From assembly GCA_022826585.1 (NCBI GenBank), contig JAJDUR010000125.1, positions 1-38,400 on the forward strand: a stretch of DNA of 38,400 nucleotides, given 5' to 3'. Both the position numbers and the translations under genes were made by a program. This stretch comes from Dehalococcoidia bacterium (GTDB taxonomy: Bacteria; Chloroflexota; Dehalococcoidia; Tepidiformales; Tepidiformaceae). Below, piece by piece: positions 16,684 through 24,769 of this stretch (positions within the stretch are counted from its first letter, which is position 1; each line of letters starts with the position of its first letter). Below the pieces are notes generated by a model that worked only from the letters and a program-made list of their open reading frames with translations, was not told the DNA's origin and ran no database searches.

Positions 16684-19600
16684 TGAGCATCGCCGGTGGC
16701 CTGATCGTCCGCAACCGCTCCCGCTTCGACGGCTTCCCCGAGCCCCTGCTCGAGTCCTACGAGGGCAGCCTTCGCGCCCTCGAACCGCGTCTCACCCCCA
16801 CCCAGCTCGAGGCCTGGTCGCAGGGCGGTCTCGACCTCATGGCCATCAGCCTCCGCTCCTGGGAATCCGCCGCCGAGTACTTCAAGGCCGGTCCCCAGCT
16901 CGCCGAGGCGACGCCCTGGGACACGTACGAGCAGCTCGCCCGCGAGGCCAGCGACCTCACGGAGCAGTCGGCGCCGCTGGCCGTCTCCTTCCTCCGCAGC
17001 GCGCCCTCCACGCTCTCCTATATCGGTCCGAATCACCTGGCCCAGTGGGCCGACTTCGGACGGCGGCTCTACAAGGGCAACTGGAAGAGCTCCTCCCTCG
17101 CCGCGCAGTTCTACGACGCCGGTCCCGATCTCTTCGCTACCATCCGTGTGAGCCACGCCGGACGCCTCGTGCTCTTTCTCGATGAGCTGGCGCGCCACTC
17201 CTACGAGCTCGCCGCCGCCTGCCTCACCTCCGCCCCCGACGTGCTCGGCCGCCTCGAAAACACCGACCGCATGCCCTTCCTCACCTTCGGCGTCGAGCTG
17301 GCGCAAACGAGCTGGGCCGACTCTCGCCTCTACTTCGATCGCGGCGTGCCCCTCATCCAGCGCGTGCACGGGCCGGTGCGCGAGCGCTACCTGACGCTCG
17401 CCGCCCAGGTCGCCCGCGACCACAGCCGCTCGGTCTTCCAGTACTTCGAAGAAGCCGCCCACGCCCTCGGCGAGGTGGAGCCCGACGACCACGGCCCCGT
17501 TATCGAGCTGGCAGAGCAGCTCGCGCCCCACTCCGCCTACGCCGCCATGGACTTCATCAGCAACGCGCCCGAGGTGCTGGAGAAGGTCCGCATCGATGAG
17601 CTGGCCGCCTGGCAGAACCACGGCCTCGGCATCCTCGCCTCCAGTAAGGAGGGCGGCGAGGCCTACTTCCGCCTCCAGTCCAGCCGCGGCGAGGAGGTTC
17701 TCGACACCCTCTCCGCCCGCGTCGAGCTCTCCAAGGTCGGCGACGTGCTCCGTCTCTACGCCAAGGCGCTCACCGGCAGGAACATCAGCATCCATGCCTC
17801 CGCCGTGCTCACGGAGAAGGGCATCGGCTGGGTCGACGAGGAGCGCGCGAGCACCGACGGCACGACCATCTACCTGCCCGACGTGATGGAGCTCTACCGC
17901 GAGAAGGATGAGAACTTCGCCGCCGTGAAGGTCTTCACGACGCACCAGGCGGCCCGCCTCGAGTTCGGGAGCTTCACCTTCAGCTTCGACCGGCCCTCGA
18001 CGCTCTTCGAGGATATGCGTCCCACCATTCCCGAGGCGCCGGGCGCGAATCCTACGACCGAGATCGAGCGCTTCTTCGACCTGTTCCCCGACCGTACGCT
18101 CGCGAGCGACATCCACAAGATCGCCGAGGGCGCGCGCATCGACGCAGCCATCACGCGCAACTACGCCGGCATCCGCCGCGCCCTCACGCGTATGCAGCGC
18201 GAAGAGCTCGCTCGCCGGCCCGAAGTCAGCGAGCTGCCCCTGCGCCAGGCGTTCGTCGAGAACCTCGTGCGCGTCAGCCTCGATGGCCTCGACGCCGTGC
18301 GCTGGCCCGGCGACCAGCGGGACGCCGTCTCCAACGGCGTCGGCATTCTCCAGCAGCTCATGGCCCGGAGCGCGAGCGTCGAGGACACGGCCGAGGCCAC
18401 GCTGCGCCTCTACCAGCTCGCCATGAGCATCAAGAACGAGCGCGAAGAAGGCGATGAGGAGTGGGACTCCCTCCCCGACATGGACCAGGAGTCGCTCCAG
18501 CTCGACATGAGCGATCTCGGCGGCGAGGGCGCGGCCATGGAGATGGGCGAGCCCCAGGAGGGCGAGACCGAGTACGAGAGCCCCCAGGACATCGACTTCC
18601 GCGGCGACTTCAAGCCCGAGCTCGTCCAACTCCTCATGAAGCTCCGCGACGACGCCGAGCTGGGCGACGCCGGACAGATCTCCCCCGACCAGCTCACCGA
18701 GGAGCAGCTCCAGGAGCTGCTCGAGAAAAGCGCCGAGATCGACCTCGACACCCTTCTTGAGGGCGACCTTCAAAACACGACCGGCATGTTCCTTTCCAAC
18801 CTCCTCAAGGAAGCCGGCACCCCCACCCTCGACAGCGACGCCCAGTCCGACCAGCCCCTGAGCGACCTCAGCACCGGCGCCGAGGAGGGCGAGGAGCCGC
18901 TCGCCCCCATCGTCACGACCTACTACTACGACGAGTGGGACTTCCGCGCGCAGGACTACAAGCCCCGCTGGTGCGCCGTAAAGGAAGCGGCCCTGGAAGA
19001 AGGCGAGGAGGACTTCTACGAGGACACCCTGAAGGAGTACGCCGCGCTCGTCGCCCAGACGCGGAAGCAGTTCGAACTCATGAAGCCCGAACTTTTCCGC
19101 AAGATCAAGAAGCTCTCCGACGGCGAGGACGTCGAGCTCGACCCCGCCATCGAGTGGATGATCGACATCCGCACCGGCGTCAGCCCCTCGGACAAGATCT
19201 ACTGGCGCCGGAACAAGGTCGATCGCGACGTCGCCATCGCCTTCCTCCTCGACATGTCCGCCTCCACCGACGAGGAGATCGCGCGCCGCGACCAGCAGTA
19301 CGACGACTCCGACGACGACCCGCGCAAGTACCTCAGCTGGTGGGTCACCAAGCGCCGCCAGGAGCTGGCCGCGCCGCCCAAGCGCATCATCGACCTCGAG
19401 AAGGAGGCGACCGTCCTCCTCATCACCGCCCTCGAGACGATTGGCGACGACTACGGCATCTACGGCTTCAGCGGCTACGGCCGCGACAACGTCGAGTTCT
19501 ACGTGCTCAAGGACTTCGACGAGCAGTTCGGCGAGACCACCAAGAAGCGCATCGACAAGGTCACGCCCATCCGCTCAACGCGCATGGGCCCCGCCATCCG

Positions 19601-19907
19601 CCACGCTATCCACAAGCTCAGCGAGACCGAGGCGAAGGTGCGCATCCTCGTCCTCCTCAGCGACGGCCGCCCCCAGGACCACGGCTACGGGCGCGACCGC
19701 ACCGAGAAGGAGTACGCCATCCACGACACCAAGCAGGCGCTCAACGAGGCCAAGCGCGAGGGCATCACGCCCTTCGCCCTCACCGTCGACCGCGCCGGCC
19801 ACGATTACCTGAAGACGATGTGCGAGGACATGGGCTACGAGGTCGTCGGCGACATCGAGTCCCTCCCCCGCCGCCTGCCCGCTCTCTACCGCAGCCTCAC
19901 GGAGTAA
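16683..19907 (+). CDS. Large VWA-domain protein with N-terminal helical repeats (NorD/CobT-like C-terminus)
   Basis: Protein of 1074 residues. Residues about 41-345 contain roughly eight degenerate helical repeats of 36-40 residues. A middle helical region follows (about 350-580), then a long Glu/Asp-rich, low-complexity stretch (about 585-740). The C-terminal VWA domain has a complete MIDAS site: Asp857-x-Ser859-x-Ser861 in LLDMSAST, a Thr in RSTRMGPAIRHA, and an Asp in LLSDGRPQDH. The VWA half resembles NorD/CobT-like partners of MoxR ATPases. The acidic stretch is also seen in CobT-like proteins. No signal peptide is visible, so it should be cytoplasmic. ATG 16683 overlaps the previous stop; the histidine phosphatase follows after 6 bp. 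The overall function is not known; a MoxR-coupled remodelling role is inferred. Confidence 0.88.
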   Translation: MSIAGGLIVRNRSRFDGFPEPLLESYEGSLRALEPRLTPTQLEAWSQGGLDLMAISLRSWESAAEYFKAGPQLAEATPWDTYEQLAREASDLTEQSAPLAVSFLRSAPSTLSYIGPNHLAQWADFGRRLYKGNWKSSSLAAQFYDAGPDLFATIRVSHAGRLVLFLDELARHSYELAAACLTSAPDVLGRLENTDRMPFLTFGVELAQTSWADSRLYFDRGVPLIQRVHGPVRERYLTLAAQVARDHSRSVFQYFEEAAHALGEVEPDDHGPVIELAEQLAPHSAYAAMDFISNAPEVLEKVRIDELAAWQNHGLGILASSKEGGEAYFRLQSSRGEEVLDTLSARVELSKVGDVLRLYAKALTGRNISIHASAVLTEKGIGWVDEERASTDGTTIYLPDVMELYREKDENFAAVKVFTTHQAARLEFGSFTFSFDRPSTLFEDMRPTIPEAPGANPTTEIERFFDLFPDRTLASDIHKIAEGARIDAAITRNYAGIRRALTRMQREELARRPEVSELPLRQAFVENLVRVSLDGLDAVRWPGDQRDAVSNGVGILQQLMARSASVEDTAEATLRLYQLAMSIKNEREEGDEEWDSLPDMDQESLQLDMSDLGGEGAAMEMGEPQEGETEYESPQDIDFRGDFKPELVQLLMKLRDDAELGDAGQISPDQLTEEQLQELLEKSAEIDLDTLLEGDLQNTTGMFLSNLLKEAGTPTLDSDAQSDQPLSDLSTGAEEGEEPLAPIVTTYYYDEWDFRAQDYKPRWCAVKEAALEEGEEDFYEDTLKEYAALVAQTRKQFELMKPELFRKIKKLSDGEDVELDPAIEWMIDIRTGVSPSDKIYWRRNKVDRDVAIAFLLDMSASTDEEIARRDQQYDDSDDDPRKYLSWWVTKRRQELAAPPKRIIDLEKEATVLLITALETIGDDYGIYGFSGYGRDNVEFYVLKDFDEQFGETTKKRIDKVTPIRSTRMGPAIRHAIHKLSETEAKVRILVLLSDGRPQDHGYGRDRTEKEYAIHDTKQALNEAKREGITPFALTVDRAGHDYLKTMCEDMGYEVVGDIESLPRRLPALYRSLTE
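16803..17717 (+). repeat. Array of about eight degenerate helical repeats in the VWA protein
   Basis: At the protein level each unit reads roughly W/F-x3-G-x2-LA-x2-S-x3-A-x2-F-x3-AP-x2-L. Representative cores are SAAEYFKAGPQLAEA, PLAVSFLRSAPSTLSYI, SLAAQFYDAGPDLFATI, ELAAACLTSAPDVLGRL, SVFQYFEEAAHALGEV and YAAMDFISNAPEVLEKV. Units run about 36-40 residues, suggesting an alpha-solenoid. The repetition is in protein, not in exact DNA. Confidence 0.75.
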
Positions 19908-19913
19908 CCCCCC

Positions 19914-20528
19914 GTGACCCTTCTCCTGGTTCGACACGGCGAGTCCGAGGGCAACGTCGAGGGCCTCATCCAGGGCCAGCTCGACAAGCCCCTCACCGAC
20001 CTCGGCCGCGCCCAGGCCCTCGCCGTCGCTGACCGCCTGAAGGACGAGGGCGGCGTCGACCGTATCGTCGCCAGCCCCCTCTCCCGCGCCCTCGCTACCG
20101 CCGAGGCCATCGGCTGTGCCCTCGACCTGCCCGTCGCCACCGATGCACGCCTGATGGAGTACGACTTCGGCGAGGTCAGCGGCCTCACCATCATGGAATT
20201 GCTGGAGCGCCACCCCGGGTGGCGCTTCTGGAACGATGACGAAGCGGCGCCCCTCTTTCCCGGCGAGGAGGGCATGCGGGCCTTCGACGGGCGCGTCACG
20301 GAGGCCATCACCGAGCTGATGGACCTCGACGGTCAGACGATCGCCGTCACCCACGGCGGCGTGGTCATGTCCGCCCTCAACGCCGCCCTGCGCATGCACG
20401 GCGTTGCCGAGCCCGGGCACCACCGCGCGCGTTTTCCCATGAAGAACTGCGCCATCACCGAACTCGACCGGGACGGCGAGGGTCGGCTCATGCTGCGCCG
20501 CCACAACGACGCCTGCCACCTGCCCTGA
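19914..20528 (+). CDS. Histidine phosphatase family protein (phosphoglycerate mutase-like)
   Basis: Protein of 204 residues of histidine phosphatase branch 1. The phospho-accepting motif is at the very N-terminus, LLLVRHGESEGN, with His8 as nucleophile. It continues with the usual KPLTDLGRAQALAVADRL, SPLSRALATAEAI, a catalytic acidic segment DARLMEYDFGEVSG and the second catalytic His in VTHGGVV. The size fits broad-specificity phosphatases of the PhoE/CobC type rather than a true glycolytic mutase. It starts with GTG 6 bp after the VWA gene and is likely co-transcribed with it. Its substrate cannot be read. It is convergent with purS, with 12 bp between stops. Confidence 0.88.
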   Translation: MTLLLVRHGESEGNVEGLIQGQLDKPLTDLGRAQALAVADRLKDEGGVDRIVASPLSRALATAEAIGCALDLPVATDARLMEYDFGEVSGLTIMELLERHPGWRFWNDDEAAPLFPGEEGMRAFDGRVTEAITELMDLDGQTIAVTHGGVVMSALNAALRMHGVAEPGHHRARFPMKNCAITELDRDGEGRLMLRRHNDACHLP

Positions 20529-20540
20529 GACCTTCGACGA

Positions 20541-20804
20541 CTACTCCGGCTCGTGCTCCCCAACCTCGCAGTGGAACCGCTCGATGACGGGGTTCGCGAG
20601 CAGCCGCGTGCACATGTCCTCGGCCAGCGACTGCGCTTCATCCGCGCTTGCCGCCTCGATCGTCACCTCGAACAGCTTCCCCGAGCGCACGCCCGCCACC
20701 CCCGCGAAGCCGAGGCTGTGAAGCGCCGACGCGATCGTCAACCCCTCCGGGTCGTTCACCGTCGGCTTCAGCGTCACCGCGATCGACGCGAGGAAACGGC
20801 TCAC
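20541..20804 (-). CDS. purS: Phosphoribosylformylglycinamidine synthase subunit PurS
   Basis: Protein of 87 residues, the small subunit of the three-part FGAM synthase (PurS-PurQ-PurL) that converts FGAR to FGAM in purine synthesis. Visible family features are the N-terminal strand ASIAVTLKPTVNDPEG, the SALHSLGF helix, VRSGKLFEVTIE and the end helix with CTRLLANPVIERFHCEV. The GTG start at 20804 overlaps the purC stop by 4 bp (GTGA). The usual partners purQ and purL are not in the window after it; the operon ends here against the convergent histidine phosphatase, so they must lie elsewhere. Confidence 0.93.
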   Translation of the reverse strand: MSRFLASIAVTLKPTVNDPEGLTIASALHSLGFAGVAGVRSGKLFEVTIEAASADEAQSLAEDMCTRLLANPVIERFHCEVGEHEPE

Positions 20805-21697
20805 GCGGGCAGATCCTCGCCCGTGAGCGTGCGGTAGAGCGTCAGGTAGCGATCAGTCGTTGCCGCGACCACGTCGTTCGGAACCTCGGGCGCCGGGTCG
20901 CCGTCCTTCCAGCCCGTGCCCGAGAGCCAGTCACGGACCGGCTGCTTGTCGAAGCTCGGCTGCGAGCCGCCCGGCCTGTACTCCGAGAGCGGCCAGAAGC
21001 GGCTGCTGTCCGGCGTCAGCACCTCGTCGATGAGGATGGTCTCGTCGTTGCGCAGCCCGAACTCGAACTTCGTGTCGGCGATGATGATGTCGCGTTCCAG
21101 CGCCACCTGGTGGGCGTAGTCGTAGACGGCCCGGCTTCGCTTTGCCATGGTGTTCGCCACTTCCCCGCCAACGATGCCCTCCAGCCGCTCGTAATTGATG
21201 TTCTCGTCGTGTTGGCCCACGTCGGCCTTCGTCGAGGGCGTGAAGAGCGGCTCCGGCAGCCGGTCCGATTCCGTCAGACCCTCGGGAAGCGTGATCCCGC
21301 AGACCGAACCGTCGCGCTTGTACTCGCGCCAGCCCGATCCCGAGATGTAGCCCCGCATGATGCACTCGGCGTTGTGCGGCTGCGCCTTCCGCACCAGCAT
21401 CGAGCGGTTGTAGCAGTTCTCAGGCAGCGGGAAGGGCAGAAGCTCTTCCGCGTTGTCGCCGTCGATGACGGCGATGAAGTGGTGGGGAACCACCTCGCCG
21501 ATGCGCTCGAACCACCACGCCGAGAGCTGCGTCAGCACCTCGCCCTTGCGGGGAACGCCCGCTGGCAGCACCAGGTCGAGCGCCGAGATGCGATCGGTGG
21601 CGACGATCAGCATGTGGTCGCCCAGGTCGTACGTATCGCGCACTTTGCCCCTCGTCACGGGGGCGGGCAGATCGGTCTGGATGACGACGTCGGTCAT
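20801..21697 (-). CDS. purC: Phosphoribosylaminoimidazole-succinocarboxamide synthase PurC
   Basis: Protein of 298 residues (SAICAR synthetase), which joins aspartate to CAIR with ATP in purine synthesis. Signatures include RGKVRDTYDLGDHMLIVATDR-type opening split across two strands, SALDLVLPAGVPRKGEVLTQLS, ECIMRGYISGSGWREY, EPLFTPSTKADVGQHDENI, LIDEVLTPDSSRFWP and the final FDKQPVRDWL. The length fits the longer plant/yeast/actinobacterial-type PurC rather than the short E. coli form. ATG 21697 has AAGGAGAA upstream; in-frame codons beyond it lie in the preceding membrane gene. It overlaps that gene and purS by 4 bp each. Confidence 0.95.
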   Translation of the reverse strand: MTDVVIQTDLPAPVTRGKVRDTYDLGDHMLIVATDRISALDLVLPAGVPRKGEVLTQLSAWWFERIGEVVPHHFIAVIDGDNAEELLPFPLPENCYNRSMLVRKAQPHNAECIMRGYISGSGWREYKRDGSVCGITLPEGLTESDRLPEPLFTPSTKADVGQHDENINYERLEGIVGGEVANTMAKRSRAVYDYAHQVALERDIIIADTKFEFGLRNDETILIDEVLTPDSSRFWPLSEYRPGGSQPSFDKQPVRDWLSGTGWKDGDPAPEVPNDVVAATTDRYLTLYRTLTGEDLPA

Positions 21698-22494
21698 GAG
21701 TTCTCCTTCCGGATACGCAGGTAATAGAGGGTTATGGCGGCATGGGCAAACGCCGCGATCGGGATCGCGATTCCGCCCTGCAGGATTCGCAGTCCGGCGT
21801 CGATAGCCATGCGTGCCTCGCGGGCCATGCCGCCCGGCCCGGGGCTCGCCGGCACGAGCGCCCCGATGAGGATGAACAGGGCCACCCACACCAGGATGAT
21901 CCCCAGCAGCCGCAGCATGTTTCCCTGCATCGTTCGCCAGCTCCGGGTCAGGGCCTCGATGGGGCCGGTCTGTTCCAGCAGGTACACCTGGTAGGCGATC
22001 CCGAAGCGGGCCACCAGGAACGGGATCAGCGCCAGCCCCACGAGCGTGATCGCGAGGAGACCGCCGACGACGGCGAAAATCAGCGTCAGCACGATCAGGC
22101 CGCCCAACCGCGTGAAGGCCGGGTCGAGCGCCTGTGTGAGCGTGAGCGGCCGCCCCAGGGCGACCCCTGCCACCGACATGATCGTCGCCCCCTGCGCCAC
22201 CAGGCCCAGGATGATGGCGAGCGCCACCACCACGATGAGCACGAAGACCTGGCCGGCCCCTTCGGTCGCGCCCGTGATGCCCCCCCGGGGGTAGATCTCG
22301 TCGGCGAACACGCTGCTGTAGAGCAAGACGGTCAGGAGAATCGTTCCCAGAACGAGCGGAGCCTGGATGGCCAGCAGGGGCAGCATCGTCTCGCGCGGGA
22401 AGTCGCGCATCAGCGTCGCCGCCGCCGTCAAGGTCTCGCCCACGCCCGGCTTTTCGCTGGACCCCTGGGCTTCGGGGGCGGGCTCCTCGTTCAC
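21694..22494 (-). CDS. Integral membrane protein inside the pur operon
   Basis: Protein of 266 residues with about six hydrophobic segments: residues about 33-60, 75-110, 130-165, a pair around 185-215, and a final one near the C-terminus. The central part has YLLEQTGPIEALTRSWRTMQGNMLR, which resembles the glycerophosphoryl diester phosphodiesterase membrane-domain family, but no phosphodiesterase domain is present. The first about 25 residues are polar and acidic. The GTG start overlaps the purB stop by 4 bp, and its own stop overlaps purC by 4 bp, so it is translated as part of the purine operon. No role in purine synthesis is known to me; nucleobase transport or simple hitch-hiking are both possible. 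Confidence 0.8.
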   Translation of the reverse strand: MNEEPAPEAQGSSEKPGVGETLTAAATLMRDFPRETMLPLLAIQAPLVLGTILLTVLLYSSVFADEIYPRGGITGATEGAGQVFVLIVVVALAIILGLVAQGATIMSVAGVALGRPLTLTQALDPAFTRLGGLIVLTLIFAVVGGLLAITLVGLALIPFLVARFGIAYQVYLLEQTGPIEALTRSWRTMQGNMLRLLGIILVWVALFILIGALVPASPGPGGMAREARMAIDAGLRILQGGIAIPIAAFAHAAITLYYLRIRKENS

Positions 22495-23786
22495 GTCAGC
22501 CCGAGGCGCTCGAAGGTCGAGCCGGCATTGCGCAGGTAGTAGCCATAGTCGAACAGCGACCGCAGCCGTTCCTCGTCCAGTCGCGAGGAGACGTCCCCGT
22601 CGGCCAGCAGCAGCGAGAGGAACGGTTCCCGCTCCTGCCAGGCGGTCATCGCGTTGCGCTTCACGAGGCCGTACGCCTCCTGGCGGCTCAGCCCCGTCTC
22701 GATGAGCTCCAGCAGCACCCGCTGCGAGAAGACCAGCCCGTACGAGGCGTCGAGGTTCTCGCGCATGCGCTCCGGGTACACCACCAGCCCCTCCGCGATG
22801 TCTGTGAACAGCGCCAGCATGTAGTCCAGCACCAGGCAGGCGTCGGGGAACACGATGCGTTCGGTGGAGGAGTGGCTGATGTCGCGCTCGTGCCAGAGAG
22901 CAACGTTCTCCATCGCGGTGTTCGCGTAGCCCCGCAGCACCCGCGCCAGCCCCGTGATCCGCTCGCACTTCTCCGGGTTGCGCTTGTGCGGCATCGCGCT
23001 TGAGCCCGTCTGGCCTGCCGCGAAGGGCTCCTCCGCCTCCAGCACCTCCGTGCGCTGCAGCCCCCGCACCTCGGTCGCGAATTTCTCCAGCGAGGCGCCC
23101 GTGAGCGCCAGCGCGCTCATGAACTGCGCGTGCCGGTCGCGTTGGATGACCTGTGTCGAAGCGTGCTCGACCCCGAGCCCGAGCGTCGTGCAGGTCGCCT
23201 CCTCGATCTCGGGCGGGATGGAGGCGTGCGTGCCCACGGCGCCGCTGATCGCCCCCACCGCGATCGTCTCGCGGGCGGCCTGCAGCCGCTCGTGGTTGCG
23301 CCGCATCTCCGCGACCCACACGGCCACCTTCAGCCCGAAGGTGGTCGGTTCGGCGTGCACGCCGTGCGTGCGTCCCGGACAGAGCGTGTCGCGGTGCTCG
23401 CACGCGAGCCGCTCGAGCGCCGCCGTCAGCCGCTCGACGCCCGCGATCAGGAGATCGCTCGCGTCCCGCAGTTGCAGGGCCGTGGCCGTGTCCCAGACAT
23501 CGCTGGTCGTCAGTCCGAAATGGACATAACGCGACTCCTCGCCCAGCGAGTCCGCCACCGACTGCAGGAAGGCGGTCATGTCGTGGTGGGTGATGGCGAG
23601 GTACTCGTTCACCTTGTCGACATCGAAGGTGGCGTTGGCGCGGATGAGCTGTGCCGCTTCCACGGGCATCTCGCCCGCGGCGGCGCGGGCCTCGCAGACC
23701 GCGATTTCGACCTCGAGCCAGCGCTCGAACTTCGCCTGCTCGCTCCAGATGGCGGCCATCTCGGGCCGCGAGTAGCGGGGGATCAC
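22491..23786 (-). CDS. purB: Adenylosuccinate lyase PurB
   Basis: Protein of 431 residues of the fumarase/aspartase superfamily. It removes fumarate from SAICAR and from adenylosuccinate, so it acts twice in purine synthesis. The N-terminal MIPRYSRPEMAAIWSEQAKF is typical of PurB. The three superfamily segments are visible: HFGLTTSDVWDTA, GRTHGVHAEPTTFG with the catalytic His, and the signature GQTGSSAMPHKRNPEKCE with the flexible-loop Ser. It starts with GTG at 23786, with GGAG 6 bases upstream. It leads a four-gene minus-strand operon (purB, membrane protein, purC, purS) in which every junction overlaps by 4 bp. Confidence 0.95.
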   Translation of the reverse strand: MIPRYSRPEMAAIWSEQAKFERWLEVEIAVCEARAAAGEMPVEAAQLIRANATFDVDKVNEYLAITHHDMTAFLQSVADSLGEESRYVHFGLTTSDVWDTATALQLRDASDLLIAGVERLTAALERLACEHRDTLCPGRTHGVHAEPTTFGLKVAVWVAEMRRNHERLQAARETIAVGAISGAVGTHASIPPEIEEATCTTLGLGVEHASTQVIQRDRHAQFMSALALTGASLEKFATEVRGLQRTEVLEAEEPFAAGQTGSSAMPHKRNPEKCERITGLARVLRGYANTAMENVALWHERDISHSSTERIVFPDACLVLDYMLALFTDIAEGLVVYPERMRENLDASYGLVFSQRVLLELIETGLSRQEAYGLVKRNAMTAWQEREPFLSLLLADGDVSSRLDEERLRSLFDYGYYLRNAGSTFERLGLT

Positions 23787-23831
23787 GGGGCGCTCCGGGG
23801 AGAACGGGATTCTGGCGATGCCATCGCTTCA

Positions 23832-23837
23832 ATCATA
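23832..23837 (-). promoter_or_regulatory. Possible -10 of the purB operon
   Basis: On the minus strand TATGAT at 23832-23837 lies about 45 bases before the purB GTG and is a good -10 match. No clear -35 is found at 16-18 bp upstream (sequence there is CTCGCA/GCTCGC), so the assignment rests on the -10 alone. Confidence 0.35.
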
Positions 23838-23923
23838 GCTCGGGGAGCTCTTGTGCGAGCCTCCCGCCGTTCGTAATTCACGGGTGCCAGCGTGTAGACT
23901 GCCGCTCCGCCGGGAGGTGCCGA

Positions 23924-24745
23924 GTGGAAGAGTTTCGCGGTCGAACAGCGGTTGTCACCGGAGGCGGTGGCGGTATCGGCAAGGCGATGGCCGTCGCCTT
24001 CGCCCGGGAGGGGATGAACGTCGTCATCGGCGAGATCGACATGGACGCCGCCGCCCAGGCGGTGGCCGAGGTCGAGTCGCACGGGGTTCGCGCTATCGCC
24101 GTCCAGAACGATGTCTCCGACCGCGCCTCCATGCAGGCCCTTGCCGACGCGACCAACGAGGCCTTCGGCGGCTGCCACGTCCTCTGCAACAACGCAGGCG
24201 TCGTCACCTTCAAGCTCGCCCAGGACATGACCGAGGCCGACTGGGACTGGGTCGTCGGCGTCGACCTCTATGGCGTCATCTACGGCATTCAGGCGTTCCT
24301 GCCGGGCATGGTGGCGGCGGGCGAGGGCGGCCACATCGTGAACACCGCGTCCATCGCTGGCCTCGTGGCCCCGGCCACGCCGGGCATCTCGTCCTACTCC
24401 ACCGCCAAGTACGGCGTTGTCGGCATCTCCGAGGCGCTCGCGCAGGACCTGGCCCCCCACAACATCGGCGTCAGCGTGCTCTGCCCGGGCGGCGTCCGCT
24501 CCCGCATCGTCGAGGCGGGGCGCAACCGCCCCGACGAGTACGGCGGCCCCGAGGACCCCATCCGCGAGATGCTCCCCGGCGAGGGCGTCCCCCAGGAGAT
24601 CATCGAACCCGAGGACCTCGCCCAGAAGGTCCTGAACGCCATCCGCGGCAACCACCTCTACGTGGTCAGCCACCCCGAGACGCAGCCCGCAGTCGAGGCC
24701 CGCTTCCAGCGCATCCTCGACGCCTACGACCTCATTCCCAGCTAG
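23924..24745 (+). CDS. Short-chain dehydrogenase/reductase (SDR)
   Basis: Protein of 273 residues of the classical SDR family, NAD(P)-dependent alcohol/ketone oxidoreductases. The cofactor motif TGGGGGIG is at residues 12-19. The acidic residue after the second strand (VVIGEIDMD) suggests NAD(H) rather than NADP(H). NNAG is at residues 89-92, and the active-site YSTAK has Tyr158 and Lys162 with an upstream catalytic Ser in NTASIAGL. It is followed by LCPGGVRSRI, the usual PG motif. The GTG start has GGGAGG five to six bases upstream. It is the first gene of a plus-strand group with two ThuA-like genes, 24 bp before the first. The substrate is unknown. Confidence 0.9.
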   Translation: MEEFRGRTAVVTGGGGGIGKAMAVAFAREGMNVVIGEIDMDAAAQAVAEVESHGVRAIAVQNDVSDRASMQALADATNEAFGGCHVLCNNAGVVTFKLAQDMTEADWDWVVGVDLYGVIYGIQAFLPGMVAAGEGGHIVNTASIAGLVAPATPGISSYSTAKYGVVGISEALAQDLAPHNIGVSVLCPGGVRSRIVEAGRNRPDEYGGPEDPIREMLPGEGVPQEIIEPEDLAQKVLNAIRGNHLYVVSHPETQPAVEARFQRILDAYDLIPS

Positions 24746-24769
24746 CCACACCGCCGAGAGGAGCGCGTC

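Noticed and set aside
16620-18773. Minus-strand open frame of 717 codons opposite the VWA gene
   Set aside because: Antisense shadow; the plus-strand frame has the MIDAS motif, coupled start and repeats.
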